Below, one piece after another: positions 33,931 through 42,034 of a DNA stretch of 64,000 nucleotides. The position numbers and the translations under genes are program-made. Positions within the stretch are counted from its first letter, which is position 1. The number at the start of each line of letters is the position of its first letter. The stretch is taken from the NCBI GenBank assembly GCA_958295525.1, contig OY282355.1, positions 1,153,504 to 1,217,503 on the forward strand. Reading direction: 5' to 3'. The notes beneath the pieces were generated by a model, which worked only from the letters and a program-made list of their open reading frames with translations, was not told the DNA's origin and did not search any database. This DNA is from an uncultured Dehalococcoidia bacterium. GTDB lineage: Bacteria; Chloroflexota; Dehalococcoidia; Lucifugimonadales; Australimonadaceae.

Positions 33931-35040
33931 TCAGTCCCGGATGTCTTGCAGGAACCACTCCGTCGGCAGTTCGTGGCCGAGCCCTCTCGCCTTGGCGAGT
34001 TCGTAGGCGCGGCCCGCCACTGCGAAGAACTGCGCGCCCTGAATGTTCCCGCGCTCGGAATACGTCACGGCGGACGGCCCGGGACGGCCCTCCGCGCCGT
34101 CGAGCAACTGGCGCAGGAAGACCACCCGGTCCTCCGCGATGACCCCGTGCGCGCGTCCGCTGCGCGAGCGCGACTGCCGGGCCGACGCCGGCGAGCCGTC
34201 GGCGTTGTTCGCCTCGTAGGCGATGTATTCGTCGTGAAGCGCCATTTCGGGGATGCCGACGGGCGCGGGCGCGGACCCGAGCCGCAGCGAGCGGTCTATG
34301 CGCTCCAGCGCCTCGCCGTCTATCGTTCCGCCCACGCAAGTGAGATGCGCGCCGTCCTCGATGTCCTTGCCGAAGACGACCGGCTCCACGGCGTCCGTGC
34401 AGCCCGCGACGATGTGCGCGCCTTTGCACGCCTCGGCGGCGGACGCGACGGGAATCGTTTCGATGCCGAGGTTGGCCTGGATCTCGGCGGCGTAGGCTTC
34501 GCGGTTGGCGGGCGTGGGGCTATAGACCTGAATGCGGCGGATGTTCCGCACGGCGGCGAACGATTCGGCGTGCGTCCGCGCCATGCCGCCGGAGCCGATC
34601 ATCGCCACGACGGATGCGTCCTCGCGCGCCATATACGACGCCCCGATGCCGGAGTCCGCCCCGACGCGGACGTGCTGCAAGTGGCCGTCGTTCATAATGG
34701 CGAGCGGCTCGCCGTTCTCCACGCTCATCAGCAAGATGAGGCCGCAGAAGAGGCCGGGGCGCACGCAGTACTTCTCCTCCGTGCGCGTGCCGCCGTACTC
34801 CCGCTCGTAGACCACGTCCGACTTCATGCGGATGGCGAAATAGCCCGCCGCCGACCCGCCCTCCATCGTGCCCCACTGGTACATTTTGGCCGGGTCGGAG
34901 GTGGGGATGCGGATGTCAATGCGCGGGCGGCAAACCGCCTCCGTTCGCGCGAGTTCCTCGTAGGCGGCGGTCAGCGCGTCTATCGTGTCGCGCATCGTCA
35001 GCACGGATGCGATATCGTCGTTGTTGAGGATCAGCGTCAT
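33931..35040 (-). CDS. Ornithine cyclodeaminase/mu-crystallin family protein
   Basis: 369-aa NAD(P)-dependent protein. It has RDTIDALTAAYEELARTEAVCRPR at the N-terminus, the Rossmann motif VVAMIGSGGMARTHAES near residue 145, and VVAGCTDAVEPVV followed by CVGG. Family members cyclise or reduce amino acids (ornithine, alanine, ketimines). The ATG overlaps the TGA of the endonuclease gene by four bases (ATGA at 35037-35040), an odd partnership that may be fortuitous readthrough from the restriction-modification genes. It lies at the end of a run of five minus-strand genes. Confidence 0.88.
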   Translation of the reverse strand: MTLILNNDDIASVLTMRDTIDALTAAYEELARTEAVCRPRIDIRIPTSDPAKMYQWGTMEGGSAAGYFAIRMKSDVVYEREYGGTRTEEKYCVRPGLFCGLILLMSVENGEPLAIMNDGHLQHVRVGADSGIGASYMAREDASVVAMIGSGGMARTHAESFAAVRNIRRIQVYSPTPANREAYAAEIQANLGIETIPVASAAEACKGAHIVAGCTDAVEPVVFGKDIEDGAHLTCVGGTIDGEALERIDRSLRLGSAPAPVGIPEMALHDEYIAYEANNADGSPASARQSRSRSGRAHGVIAEDRVVFLRQLLDGAEGRPGPSAVTYSERGNIQGAQFFAVAGRAYELAKARGLGHELPTEWFLQDIRD

Positions 35041-35546
35041 GGGGTTTTGCTCCTGGCCGATTTCACGCCGTGTCCAATCCGGCAGTCGGCGATGTCCATC
35101 ATATCAGCAGGCTTCTTCGTGAGTTTATGCGTAACGCTCTGCCCTTCCGCCATCCGGACGAGCGTTCCCGCGCCGCCCTCGGACACGTCTCCTTTGCGCC
35201 AAGCGTTGAAGAGGATTGCGGAGGGGCGAACGCCGAGACAGAGAAGGTAATCGTATGCCCTGTCGAGGCGGATGTGATTGAACTGAAACGCCCCGTCCGT
35301 GTCTTCCGAGGCGGTCTTGACCTCGAAGTGCTTGCCGTTGACGAGCAAGTCCCACTCTCCGACGCGGGAGGCCCCCTTGCTCACTGCGGCGCCTGCGTCG
35401 CGCAAGTAGCGGAAGACGAACTCTTCTCCGATGTCGCCCCGGTTCGTGTTGGCGACTCGACGGAACGATTCCAGCGGAGCGTTCGTCCAGATGGAGTCGG
35501 GAGTGTGCTCGAGGATGACTTCCCGCATCAGTTCAACCGGGTTCAT
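35037..35546 (-). CDS. Probable type II restriction endonuclease
   Basis: 169-aa protein with a PD-(D/E)xK-like nuclease core: GDIGEEFVFRYLRDAGAAVSKG helix, then GEWDLLVNGKHFEVKTAS, giving Asp66, Glu75 and Lys77. The following FQFNHIRLDRAYDYLLCLGV is similar to small type II endonucleases that sit beside a methyltransferase. The ATG at 35546 overlaps the methyltransferase TGA (ATGA); the frame upstream is unsupported. Together they make a compact restriction-modification pair. Recognition sequence is unknown. The alternative is a VSR-like or Mrr-like nuclease. Confidence 0.75.
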   Translation of the reverse strand: MNPVELMREVILEHTPDSIWTNAPLESFRRVANTNRGDIGEEFVFRYLRDAGAAVSKGASRVGEWDLLVNGKHFEVKTASEDTDGAFQFNHIRLDRAYDYLLCLGVRPSAILFNAWRKGDVSEGGAGTLVRMAEGQSVTHKLTKKPADMMDIADCRIGHGVKSARSKTP

Positions 35547-36313
35547 TTCGGCGGATTCCATACGGCGCCGGAGCGTTCGCTTTTCCAGAATACGATGAAG
35601 TAGGAATGGTTTTTTCGCGCGTGAACCTGCTTCACGGCGCGGCTGACGCCCGGACGGTTGTTCCTCATCACGACGAACAAATCCTCGGCGACGAACCCTT
35701 TCCGTTGATACGCCTGCATAACCTCCACGTGAGTGAAACGCTGACGGTTGGCGCATACCTCGTCCTGGCACTTGACGATCATCACGCCGCGCTCGCGCAG
35801 CGCTCGCCATGCCTCGTCCCCGGCTTTGTCGTAGAGGTCGAGCACGGCTTCATGATACTTGCGCTGCGTCGTGTTTCCCGTGCCGTTGTTGCGGTAGTAC
35901 GCCTCGTATGGATAGTGCAGGGAGTGGGCCGTTCCGCCCGGGGAGTGCATATAGGGCGGGTCGAAGACCACGCAGTCCAGCGAGTCGTCCTCATAGGGGA
36001 GGCTCCGGCAGTCCACGCCTTCCGCGATGTCGGTCGCCATCAGCCGGTAGCGGTCAGGAGGAACGTTTTTCCAAAACACGCCCTTCCCGAATGTGACGTC
36101 GGCCACGACGCTCCCAGGCTCAACGTAGAGGTCAAGGATGCGAGGGAAGACGCTCTCGTTGCTGGCGCTGTACGCGCTGAGGACGAGGTCGTTGGTGGGG
36201 CTGCCGTTGCGAACCACTCGCTTGCGCGGCGAGTCCCGCCCTGCGCCGGACGCAAGGCCGTTGGATGTGAAAGGAGCAGACTCTTGGACGATTCCGGATG
36301 GCGCCGTCGGCAT
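35543..36313 (-). CDS. DNA methyltransferase of a restriction-modification pair
   Basis: 256-aa amino-methyltransferase. AdoMet-binding motif I is DVTFGKGVFW (residues 72-81) and catalytic motif IV is DPPY (118-121), so the motif order is I then IV; DPPY suggests N6-adenine or N4-cytosine methylation. The ATG at 36313 overlaps the TGA of the small upstream protein (ATGA), and its own stop overlaps the endonuclease start, so three genes are coupled. It presumably protects the host from the adjacent nuclease. Confidence 0.88.
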   Translation of the reverse strand: MPTAPSGIVQESAPFTSNGLASGAGRDSPRKRVVRNGSPTNDLVLSAYSASNESVFPRILDLYVEPGSVVADVTFGKGVFWKNVPPDRYRLMATDIAEGVDCRSLPYEDDSLDCVVFDPPYMHSPGGTAHSLHYPYEAYYRNNGTGNTTQRKYHEAVLDLYDKAGDEAWRALRERGVMIVKCQDEVCANRQRFTHVEVMQAYQRKGFVAEDLFVVMRNNRPGVSRAVKQVHARKNHSYFIVFWKSERSGAVWNPPK

Positions 36314-36549
36314 CAGCGCAGCCCGTAGAGCACGGACGCGGGGAGCGTGACAGGGCCTTCGCCAACCCGCCGAATGAGGTAGGGGCCGCGCCCGAAGCGA
36401 CGCCGGGCGGTCAGAGCCGCGTCCTCGAAAACGCCGTACGTTCCGATGAGTTCGCCGTCGTGGACGACGACCCACTCGCCGAAGTGGTCGGTTTCGAGCA
36501 AGTCTTGCATCCGCTCGTAGGCGGCGATTTCCTCGCTCAACTTGGCCAT
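36313..36549 (-). CDS. Small DUF5678-like protein upstream of methyltransferase
   Basis: 78-aa protein, not recognised with certainty. An N-terminal helix (LSEEIAAYERMQDLLE) is followed by [40 protein letters not shown], a pattern like DUF5678 family proteins that are often linked to toxin or mobile modules. GAGAGG precedes the ATG at 36549. The stop overlaps the methyltransferase start (ATGA). A role as controller of the restriction-modification operon is possible but there is no HTH motif. Confidence 0.7.
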   Translation of the reverse strand: MAKLSEEIAAYERMQDLLETDHFGEWVVVHDGELIGTYGVFEDAALTARRRFGRGPYLIRRVGEGPVTLPASVLYGLR

Positions 36550-36575
36550 TCGCGCCTCTCCCGCCGCGCGCCCCG

Positions 36576-37859
36576 CTACCTTACGGCGGCGGCCTCTTCC
36601 CGCCGGTCGAGGATCGGCGAGTACATCGTCGCCGCGCCTTGCCGCGTGGAGGTGTCCACGTAGTTGTGCTGCTCCGTCATAAACGGAATGTACAGGTTCT
36701 GCGCGGGGTCGCGGTAGACCTCCATCGGGTCGCCCCCGTCCTCCACGATGCGGATGTTGTCCTCCAGCATCTGCCGGAACATAATGATGCCCTTGTCGGA
36801 GCGGCCGAGGTGCTCGCCGGTGCGGTCGGCGATGGCCCCTTGCGTGATCCACGCGGCGGGGTCTTGCGCCGAGTTGCTGCGGAGTTCCGGGTAGACCGGC
36901 TGGTCGTTCTCGTCCAATTGCGGAACGGGCGGGCGGTAGAAGGGGATGTCCTCCGGCGTCTGCGCCGCGTCGCCTTCGATCATCGGGTAGCACGCGACCC
37001 ACCAGTGGCCGGTGCGGACGTCGTCAATGGGCGTGCGGATCTGGAACGCCGGCCCCATCGAGAAGTTGCCCCGGTACGTTCCGGCGGAGAGGTTGAAGCC
37101 GTCGCCGCCCTGCCGCAGGTAGTTGGGGAACACGATGGGGTGGCCGTCCTTCCATTCGGTGTCTTCCTCGGAGCCGCCTTCCCATATCCGGCGCTTGATG
37201 ATGCCGTGCTCGAAGGCGTCGAAGTGAATCACTTTGTGCGGGCGGCGGGTCCGCCGCTCCTTGTCGCCGTTCATCTCGCGGATGAAGTTCGCCCAAGCGA
37301 CGTGCAGCCACTCCAGGTGCACCGGGTCGAGCGAGTTCTCCTGGCACTGCAGCCAGTTGCAGTCGAGTTCCGCGTAGCCGATGTCGCGGAGAACGCCGTC
37401 CGCCGCGAAGACGTCGTAGTTCGGCACGAGCGGCGCGGGCGCGGGGCCCAGGTACGCGAACACCAGCCCCGCCTTCACCTCAACGGGGTACGCGCGCATC
37501 TTGACCTTGTCCTTGAAACGCGCCTCCGGGTCCTCCGTCTCCTCGTAGGGCTGCTCGATGCACTGCCCCGTCTCGTCGTAGAGCCAGCCGTGGTAGGGGC
37601 AGCGGACGCCGTGCTCCTCCGGGATGCCGTAGATCATATTCATGCGGCGGTGGGCGCAGTGGGGCTCGATGAGGCCGAACGCGCCGGAGCGGTCTTTGTA
37701 GAGGATGAGGTCTTCGCCGAGGAGGCGGGTCTTCATCGTCCACTTGTCCTTCATTTGCGAGACGGCTGCGACGGGGTGCCAGTAGCGGCGCATCAGTTCG
37801 CCCATCGGCGTGCCGGGGCCGACCTTCGTGTAGCGGTCGTTCGCTTCCTGCGTCAGCAT
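36576..37859 (-). CDS. Rieske ring-hydroxylating oxygenase alpha subunit (2)
   Basis: 427-aa oxygenase. Rieske ligands Cys68, His70, Cys87 and His90 (CAHRRMN...CPYHGW); mononuclear iron ligands Asp178, His181 and His186 (NSLDPVHLEWLH). Start ATG 37859 with AAGGAG upstream. It is closely related to the oxygenase at 38281, sharing WLQCQENSLDPVH and PMGELMRRYWHPVAA; the two may be duplicates with changed substrate range. Its stop is 26 bp upstream of the small gene leading the restriction-modification set. Electron-transfer partners are not encoded nearby. Confidence 0.93.
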   Translation of the reverse strand: MLTQEANDRYTKVGPGTPMGELMRRYWHPVAAVSQMKDKWTMKTRLLGEDLILYKDRSGAFGLIEPHCAHRRMNMIYGIPEEHGVRCPYHGWLYDETGQCIEQPYEETEDPEARFKDKVKMRAYPVEVKAGLVFAYLGPAPAPLVPNYDVFAADGVLRDIGYAELDCNWLQCQENSLDPVHLEWLHVAWANFIREMNGDKERRTRRPHKVIHFDAFEHGIIKRRIWEGGSEEDTEWKDGHPIVFPNYLRQGGDGFNLSAGTYRGNFSMGPAFQIRTPIDDVRTGHWWVACYPMIEGDAAQTPEDIPFYRPPVPQLDENDQPVYPELRSNSAQDPAAWITQGAIADRTGEHLGRSDKGIIMFRQMLEDNIRIVEDGGDPMEVYRDPAQNLYIPFMTEQHNYVDTSTRQGAATMYSPILDRREEAAAVR

Positions 37860-37939
37860 GGCGTTCTCCTTATGCCGGATTACGTAGCGTCCCTGCGCTA
37901 TGCCCGCATTATAGCAAGCCGCGCGTTTGTCAAGCGGCA

Positions 37940-38020
37940 GGCGGGGGCGAGGTTCCCGCCTTCGCGGGAACGACGGAAACGGGGGCGAGATTCCCGCCTA
38001 CGCGGGAATGACGGGGGCAG
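37940..38020. repeat. Two dRS3-like repeats downstream of the small TM protein
   Basis: Two plus-orientation copies (near 37948 and 37990) lie between the 74-aa membrane protein gene and the Rieske gene at 36576-37859. Confidence 0.85.
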
Positions 38021-38028
38021 GGGGCGGG

Positions 38029-38253
38029 CTAGCGGATGCCCAGTTGCCAGGAGGCGAGGTCCCAGACGGCGAGGAAGGCGAGCAGGATGAGGAGGAAGAC
38101 GGCGAGGCCGAACTTCGCTTTGGCCCAGAAGCCGACGAGTTCGACTTTCTCTTCGTCGGCGCCGGTGAGCCAGTTTTTCGCTTTGGCTCGGAAGCCGAGG
38201 GGTTCGACGCGCTCTGGGGCGTCGTTGGCTTGGGCGGGTCTGCTCTCTTGCAT
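38029..38253 (-). CDS. Hypothetical single-TM protein next to Rieske oxygenase
   Basis: 74-aa protein with ATG at 38253, 27 bp after the stop of Rieske gene 3. The soluble half contains two similar segments, VEPLGFRAKAKNWL and VELVGFWAKAKFGL, the second running into a TM helix (LAVFLLILLAFLAVWDLA). The C-terminus is short (SWQLGIR). Not recognised. Its position suggests a membrane anchor or accessory peptide for the oxygenase or its substrate transporter, which is an inference only. Confidence 0.6.
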   Translation of the reverse strand: MQESRPAQANDAPERVEPLGFRAKAKNWLTGADEEKVELVGFWAKAKFGLAVFLLILLAFLAVWDLASWQLGIR

Positions 38254-38280
38254 TCGGAATCTCCGTTGCGGGAGGAAGGG

Positions 38281-39558
38281 CTACGCGCTTCGCGCCGCGT
38301 CCGCGGCGCCGCGCAAACTGCGCCGCCCTTCCCAACTCTCCAGCGTTTCGTTCACCACGTCGGCCACGTCCGGCTCTCCGGCCTCGACGAGCGTGTAGCC
38401 CATCTTGCGCCGGTTGCCGAACTTCACGCGCTCCAGCGGCAAGCCGACGGCGTCGTTGCTCGCGGAGTCGCGGAAGGTGTTCATCGGGTCGCCGCCGTCG
38501 GCGACGAGTTGCGCCTGCTCGCGCAGCAGTTTGCGGAAGAGGATGACCCCTTTGTCCGACTCGCCCAGTTTCTCCAAGTGGCGTTTGGCGACCGGCCCCT
38601 GGGTTACCCAGGCGAGGTAGTCCTGATTGAAGAGGACGTCGTTGATGTAGCGCCCGTCGCCGCGCGTGAGCGGAACGTAGCGGTAAGGAACGCTCTCTTG
38701 ACGCGGGGCCTGCGCGCCGGGCGCGGGACGCCACACGTAGTAGGAGACGTGGTAGGTGTGCTCGTCGTCCACCGGAACGCGGAATTGGAAGGTGGAGCGC
38801 ACTTCGTCGCCGACGAGGAGGATGTTGGGGAACAGGATGGGGTGCCCCTCCCGCCAGTCGTCGTCTTCCTCCGTGTATCCGGCCTCGACGCGGCGCTTGA
38901 TTATGCCGTGCTCGAACACGTCGAACCCGATCTTGAGGTGCGTGCCGCGCAGTTCGGGCAGCGCGTGGACGCCGTTGCGGAGGACGTTCGTGTAGTAGGC
39001 GTGCAGCCACTCGTTGTGCACGGGGTCGAGCGAGTTCTCCTGGCATTGGAGCCAGTTGCAGGGGAGTTCCGAAATGCAGATCTCGCGGACGGCGTTGTCC
39101 CAGGTCAGTTGCTCCCAGCGCGGGAGGAGCGGCGCGGGCGACGGGCCGAGGTACGCGAACACCAGCCCGCCCAACTCCTGAACGGGATAGCCCGCGATCT
39201 TCACTTTCTCCTTGAACCGCCCGTCCGGGTGAACCGTTTCCTCAAAGGGCTGCTCGATGCACTGGCCGGTTTCGTCCATCATCCAGCCGTGGTACATACA
39301 GCGCAGGCCGTGCTCCTCCGGGATGCCGTAGGAGAGGTCCACGCGGCGGTGGGGACAGAAGCGCTCGATGAGGCCGAGCGTCCCGGACTTGTCGCGGTAG
39401 AGGACGAGGTCTTCGCCGAGCAGCCGCACGGGCTTCGTGGGGCGCTCGTCGAGTTCGGCGGCTGCGGCGACGGGGTGCCAGTAGCGGCGCATCAGTTCGC
39501 CCATCGGCGCGCCTGCGCTCACCTGGGTGAGTTCCTCGTTAGCCTTGACGCTGAGCAT
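38281..39558 (-). CDS. Rieske ring-hydroxylating oxygenase alpha subunit (3)
   Basis: 425-aa oxygenase aligning residue for residue with the copy at 36576: Rieske Cys68, His70, Cys87, His90 (CPHRRVD...CMYHGW) and iron site Asp178, His181, His186 (NSLDPVHNEWLH). The C-terminal third differs more, which is where substrate specificity usually varies. ATG at 39558. Followed by the 74-aa TM protein in the same orientation. Confidence 0.93.
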   Translation of the reverse strand: MLSVKANEELTQVSAGAPMGELMRRYWHPVAAAAELDERPTKPVRLLGEDLVLYRDKSGTLGLIERFCPHRRVDLSYGIPEEHGLRCMYHGWMMDETGQCIEQPFEETVHPDGRFKEKVKIAGYPVQELGGLVFAYLGPSPAPLLPRWEQLTWDNAVREICISELPCNWLQCQENSLDPVHNEWLHAYYTNVLRNGVHALPELRGTHLKIGFDVFEHGIIKRRVEAGYTEEDDDWREGHPILFPNILLVGDEVRSTFQFRVPVDDEHTYHVSYYVWRPAPGAQAPRQESVPYRYVPLTRGDGRYINDVLFNQDYLAWVTQGPVAKRHLEKLGESDKGVILFRKLLREQAQLVADGGDPMNTFRDSASNDAVGLPLERVKFGNRRKMGYTLVEAGEPDVADVVNETLESWEGRRSLRGAADAARSA

Positions 39559-39797
39559 AGCGGGCCGCTCCTTCGCGCGCGTCGTTCGTTGATGCGGAGG
39601 CGCGTTGGTTTTGAGGCAAGGGTAGCGGGGGACGCGGCGCAGGTCAAGCGGAGCGAGGGGCGAGGTTGCCGAGTAGGCGGTCAGTAGGGCAGGGACATCC
39701 TCGTCTTCGATGCTGCATCAGAGATGCTCCACTAGCGAACAGGGTTACGCAAAGCCTTCGCGGGGGTTAGGATAAGGCTAGGAGGAGGAACAGCGCG
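39559..39797. promoter_or_regulatory. Divergent intergenic region
   Basis: 239 bp between a minus-strand Rieske gene and a plus-strand gene. It includes a strong AGGAGGAGGAA ribosome site for the plus-strand gene at 39781-39791. I saw no clear promoter elements or palindromic repeat. Confidence 0.35.
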
Positions 39798-40334
39798 ATG
39801 ACTCCCGAAATCAATCCGTTCGAACTGCCGGACGACCGCAAGGGCTGGCGGGGGCTGGAGGTCTCCGGACGCCCGCGCAGGCGCGTCTACACCGTGCTGG
39901 AGACGGAGCACGCGCTGGTGACGGCGCTGCTGCAGATTCCGGGCGAGCCCGGGGTGCGCCACAACCACGAGAGCGGCGAACTCTCCTTCCGCTGGGGCGG
40001 CGATATGACGCCGTTCATCACGTGGCATCCCCCCGGCGAGTGGCACGGCGGCGCGGCGGAGGCGAAAGCGGACAAGTCGAAGGAAGTGGCGGAAGGCGTC
40101 GCGCTGCTGCGCTCGCAACTCAAAACCGGCGCGGCGGAGGTCAAGGCGCTCCTCGACGTCGCCGAGACGCTGCAGGAGCAGATAGACGCGCTGCAGCGCC
40201 AGGCGCGCAACGCGAAAGGCCCGGCGGGAGGCCCCGGCCTACTGGTGGACATCCTCTTTCCGCCGTTCCGCACCACGATAGACGACCCCGCGTATCCGGA
40301 GCCCCGCGTGATCACCGGCCAGTGGTACGACTGA
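39798..40334 (+). CDS. Hypothetical 178-aa protein with coiled-coil segment
   Basis: Not recognised. Residues 25-80 are beta-rich with VRHNHESGELSFRWGG, hinting at a cupin-like or small beta-barrel domain. Residues about 85-135 (KSKEVAEGVALLRSQLKTGAAEVKALLDVAETLQEQIDALQRQ) form a likely amphipathic coiled coil. The tail FPPFRTTIDDPAYPEPRVITGQWYD is aromatic-rich. ATG at 39798 has a strong ribosome site. The downstream MFS gene begins 15 bp after the stop, so both are probably cotranscribed. Confidence 0.7.
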   Translation: MTPEINPFELPDDRKGWRGLEVSGRPRRRVYTVLETEHALVTALLQIPGEPGVRHNHESGELSFRWGGDMTPFITWHPPGEWHGGAAEAKADKSKEVAEGVALLRSQLKTGAAEVKALLDVAETLQEQIDALQRQARNAKGPAGGPGLLVDILFPPFRTTIDDPAYPEPRVITGQWYD

Positions 40335-40349
40335 GCCGGCGCGTTCGCA

Positions 40350-41636
40350 GTGGCCGCCTCAGTCCGGTCGCTCCTCGCGGGGCGCAGCCGCCTCTACTAC
40401 GGATGGCGCATCGTCATCGGCGCGTTCTTCAGCCAGATTATGCACTCCTCGCTCCTCTTTCTCTCGCAGGGGCTGTACGTCGTCCAGTTCGAGGCGGCGT
40501 TCGGATGGAGCCGGGGAGCGATTTCGTGGGCGTTCGGGCTCCTTCGCATCGAGACGGGGCTGCTCGGCCCCATCCAAGGCTGGATGATCGACCGCTTCGG
40601 CCCGCGCCCCGTGATGCGGCTCGGCTCGCTGCTGTTCGGCGGCGGCCTCGTTTTGCTCGGGCAGATCCAGGATCTGTGGCATCTCTTCGCGGCGCTCACG
40701 GTCATAGCGATGGGCACGAGCCTCGCGGGGTTCCTCACGGTCAACACCGCGCTCGCCCACTGGTTCGTCCGCAAACGCGCGCGGGCGATGTCGGTGACGT
40801 CCATTGGATTCGCCAGCGGCGCGCTCGTGACGCCCGTCATCGCGTGGAGCATCACCACGTTCGGCTGGCGGGAGACCGCGGCGTTCTCCGGGATCGTCGC
40901 GACCTGCGTCGGCCTGCTGGCCGCGCAGTTCTTCCGCCGCCGCCCTGAGGATATGGGGCTCAACGCGGACGGAGTCAGCGACGAGGAGGCCGCCCGCCGC
41001 GCGGCGGCACAGCGCGCCGCCGGAACCGACTACGACTTCACCGTCCGCGAGGCGGCGCGCGACCGCTCGTTTTGGCTCATCTCGTCGGGGCACGGCCTCG
41101 CGCTGCTGGTCGTCGGGACGATTCCCGTGCATCTCGTCCCGCATCTCGTCGAGCGCAACGGCTGGGACGTCGCGCAAGCGTCGCTCCTTTTTCCGGGGCT
41201 GATGGCGGCGCAGATCGCCGGGCAGGTCAGCGGCGGGATAATGGGCGACCGCTACTCCAAGCGGATGCTGGCAGGCGCGGCGATGCTGGGGCACGGCGCG
41301 GGCATCGCCGTTCTCGCCTTCTCCACGAGCCTGCCTGCGGTCGCGTGCGCGGTCGCGCTGCACGGCGCGGCGTGGGGCATGCGCGGGCCGCTGATGATGG
41401 CGCTCCGCGCCGACTACTTCGGGCGCCGCCGATTAGGGCAAATCGCGGGCTGGTCGAACACGATCACCGCAGGAGGAAGCATCGTCGGGCCCGTCTACGC
41501 CGGCCTTCTCTACGACGCGCGCGGGGACTACACGCTCGCCTTTCTGACGCTCGGCGCGGCGACGGCGGCGGGGTCGCTGACGTTCTTCTTCGCCCGTCGT
41601 CCGCCCCCGCCCGTCCGCAGCGCCGCCTCTTCCTGA
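40350..41636 (+). CDS. MFS transporter
   Basis: 428-aa 12-TM permease starting with GTG at 40350 (VAASVRSLL). It shares with the window's first gene the YYGWRIVIGAFFS start, a GWMIDRFGPRPVMR loop-2 motif, HWFVRKRARAMS, and a RRRPEDMGLNADG central loop. This is the OFA/monocarboxylate-like branch. Substrate unknown; organic acids are plausible given the catabolic neighbourhood. Likely cotranscribed with the 178-aa protein. Confidence 0.9.
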   Translation: MAASVRSLLAGRSRLYYGWRIVIGAFFSQIMHSSLLFLSQGLYVVQFEAAFGWSRGAISWAFGLLRIETGLLGPIQGWMIDRFGPRPVMRLGSLLFGGGLVLLGQIQDLWHLFAALTVIAMGTSLAGFLTVNTALAHWFVRKRARAMSVTSIGFASGALVTPVIAWSITTFGWRETAAFSGIVATCVGLLAAQFFRRRPEDMGLNADGVSDEEAARRAAAQRAAGTDYDFTVREAARDRSFWLISSGHGLALLVVGTIPVHLVPHLVERNGWDVAQASLLFPGLMAAQIAGQVSGGIMGDRYSKRMLAGAAMLGHGAGIAVLAFSTSLPAVACAVALHGAAWGMRGPLMMALRADYFGRRRLGQIAGWSNTITAGGSIVGPVYAGLLYDARGDYTLAFLTLGAATAAGSLTFFFARRPPPPVRSAASS

Positions 41637-41779
41637 AAGCCGTTATCCCGCAACCGAAACGCCTGCCATTTGGAGCGGGAACCCCGGACAATTAGCGTTC
41701 GGCTAACGTTCGGCGCAAGGGCGCGCCGGAGACGCGAGCGCCGCCCGGATGAGCAGGAAGCCGGGAGCGGGAGGGAACG

Positions 41780-41995
41780 ATGATTATGCAGGTAACGCTC
41801 GGCGAAGCCTTATCGGTGGGAGCGATGAACGTGACGCCGCGGGTCCGCGAACGCGCGCCCGCCCCGCAGTGGGCGAGCCGCCAGTGCCCCGCGTGCGGGC
41901 AGAGCGTCGAGTTGCGCGGCGGCGTGTTCGCCTTCCACAACGCGGGGGCGTTCCCCTGCGACGCGAGCGGCAGCCCGGGCGAGATCGGCGGCTAG
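41780..41995 (+). CDS. Small zinc-ribbon-like protein
   Basis: 71 aa with ATG 41780 and GGGAGGG upstream. A CPACG motif at residues 36-40 followed about 20 residues later by a lone Cys (FPCDASG) resembles half of a zinc ribbon plus a partial second site. Nothing else is recognisable, and the gene stands alone between the MFS and PLD genes. Probably real, judging by the ribosome site, but function is unknown. Confidence 0.45.
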   Translation: MIMQVTLGEALSVGAMNVTPRVRERAPAPQWASRQCPACGQSVELRGGVFAFHNAGAFPCDASGSPGEIGG

Positions 41996-42034
41996 CCGCG
42001 CCGCGATTCGCGGCTCCGTTCCGGCGTCTTCCCG

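Noticed and set aside
41780-41995. Start of a larger zinc-finger gene
   Set aside because: The frame stops after 71 codons and downstream sequence belongs to the converging PLD-like gene; kept only as a small protein.
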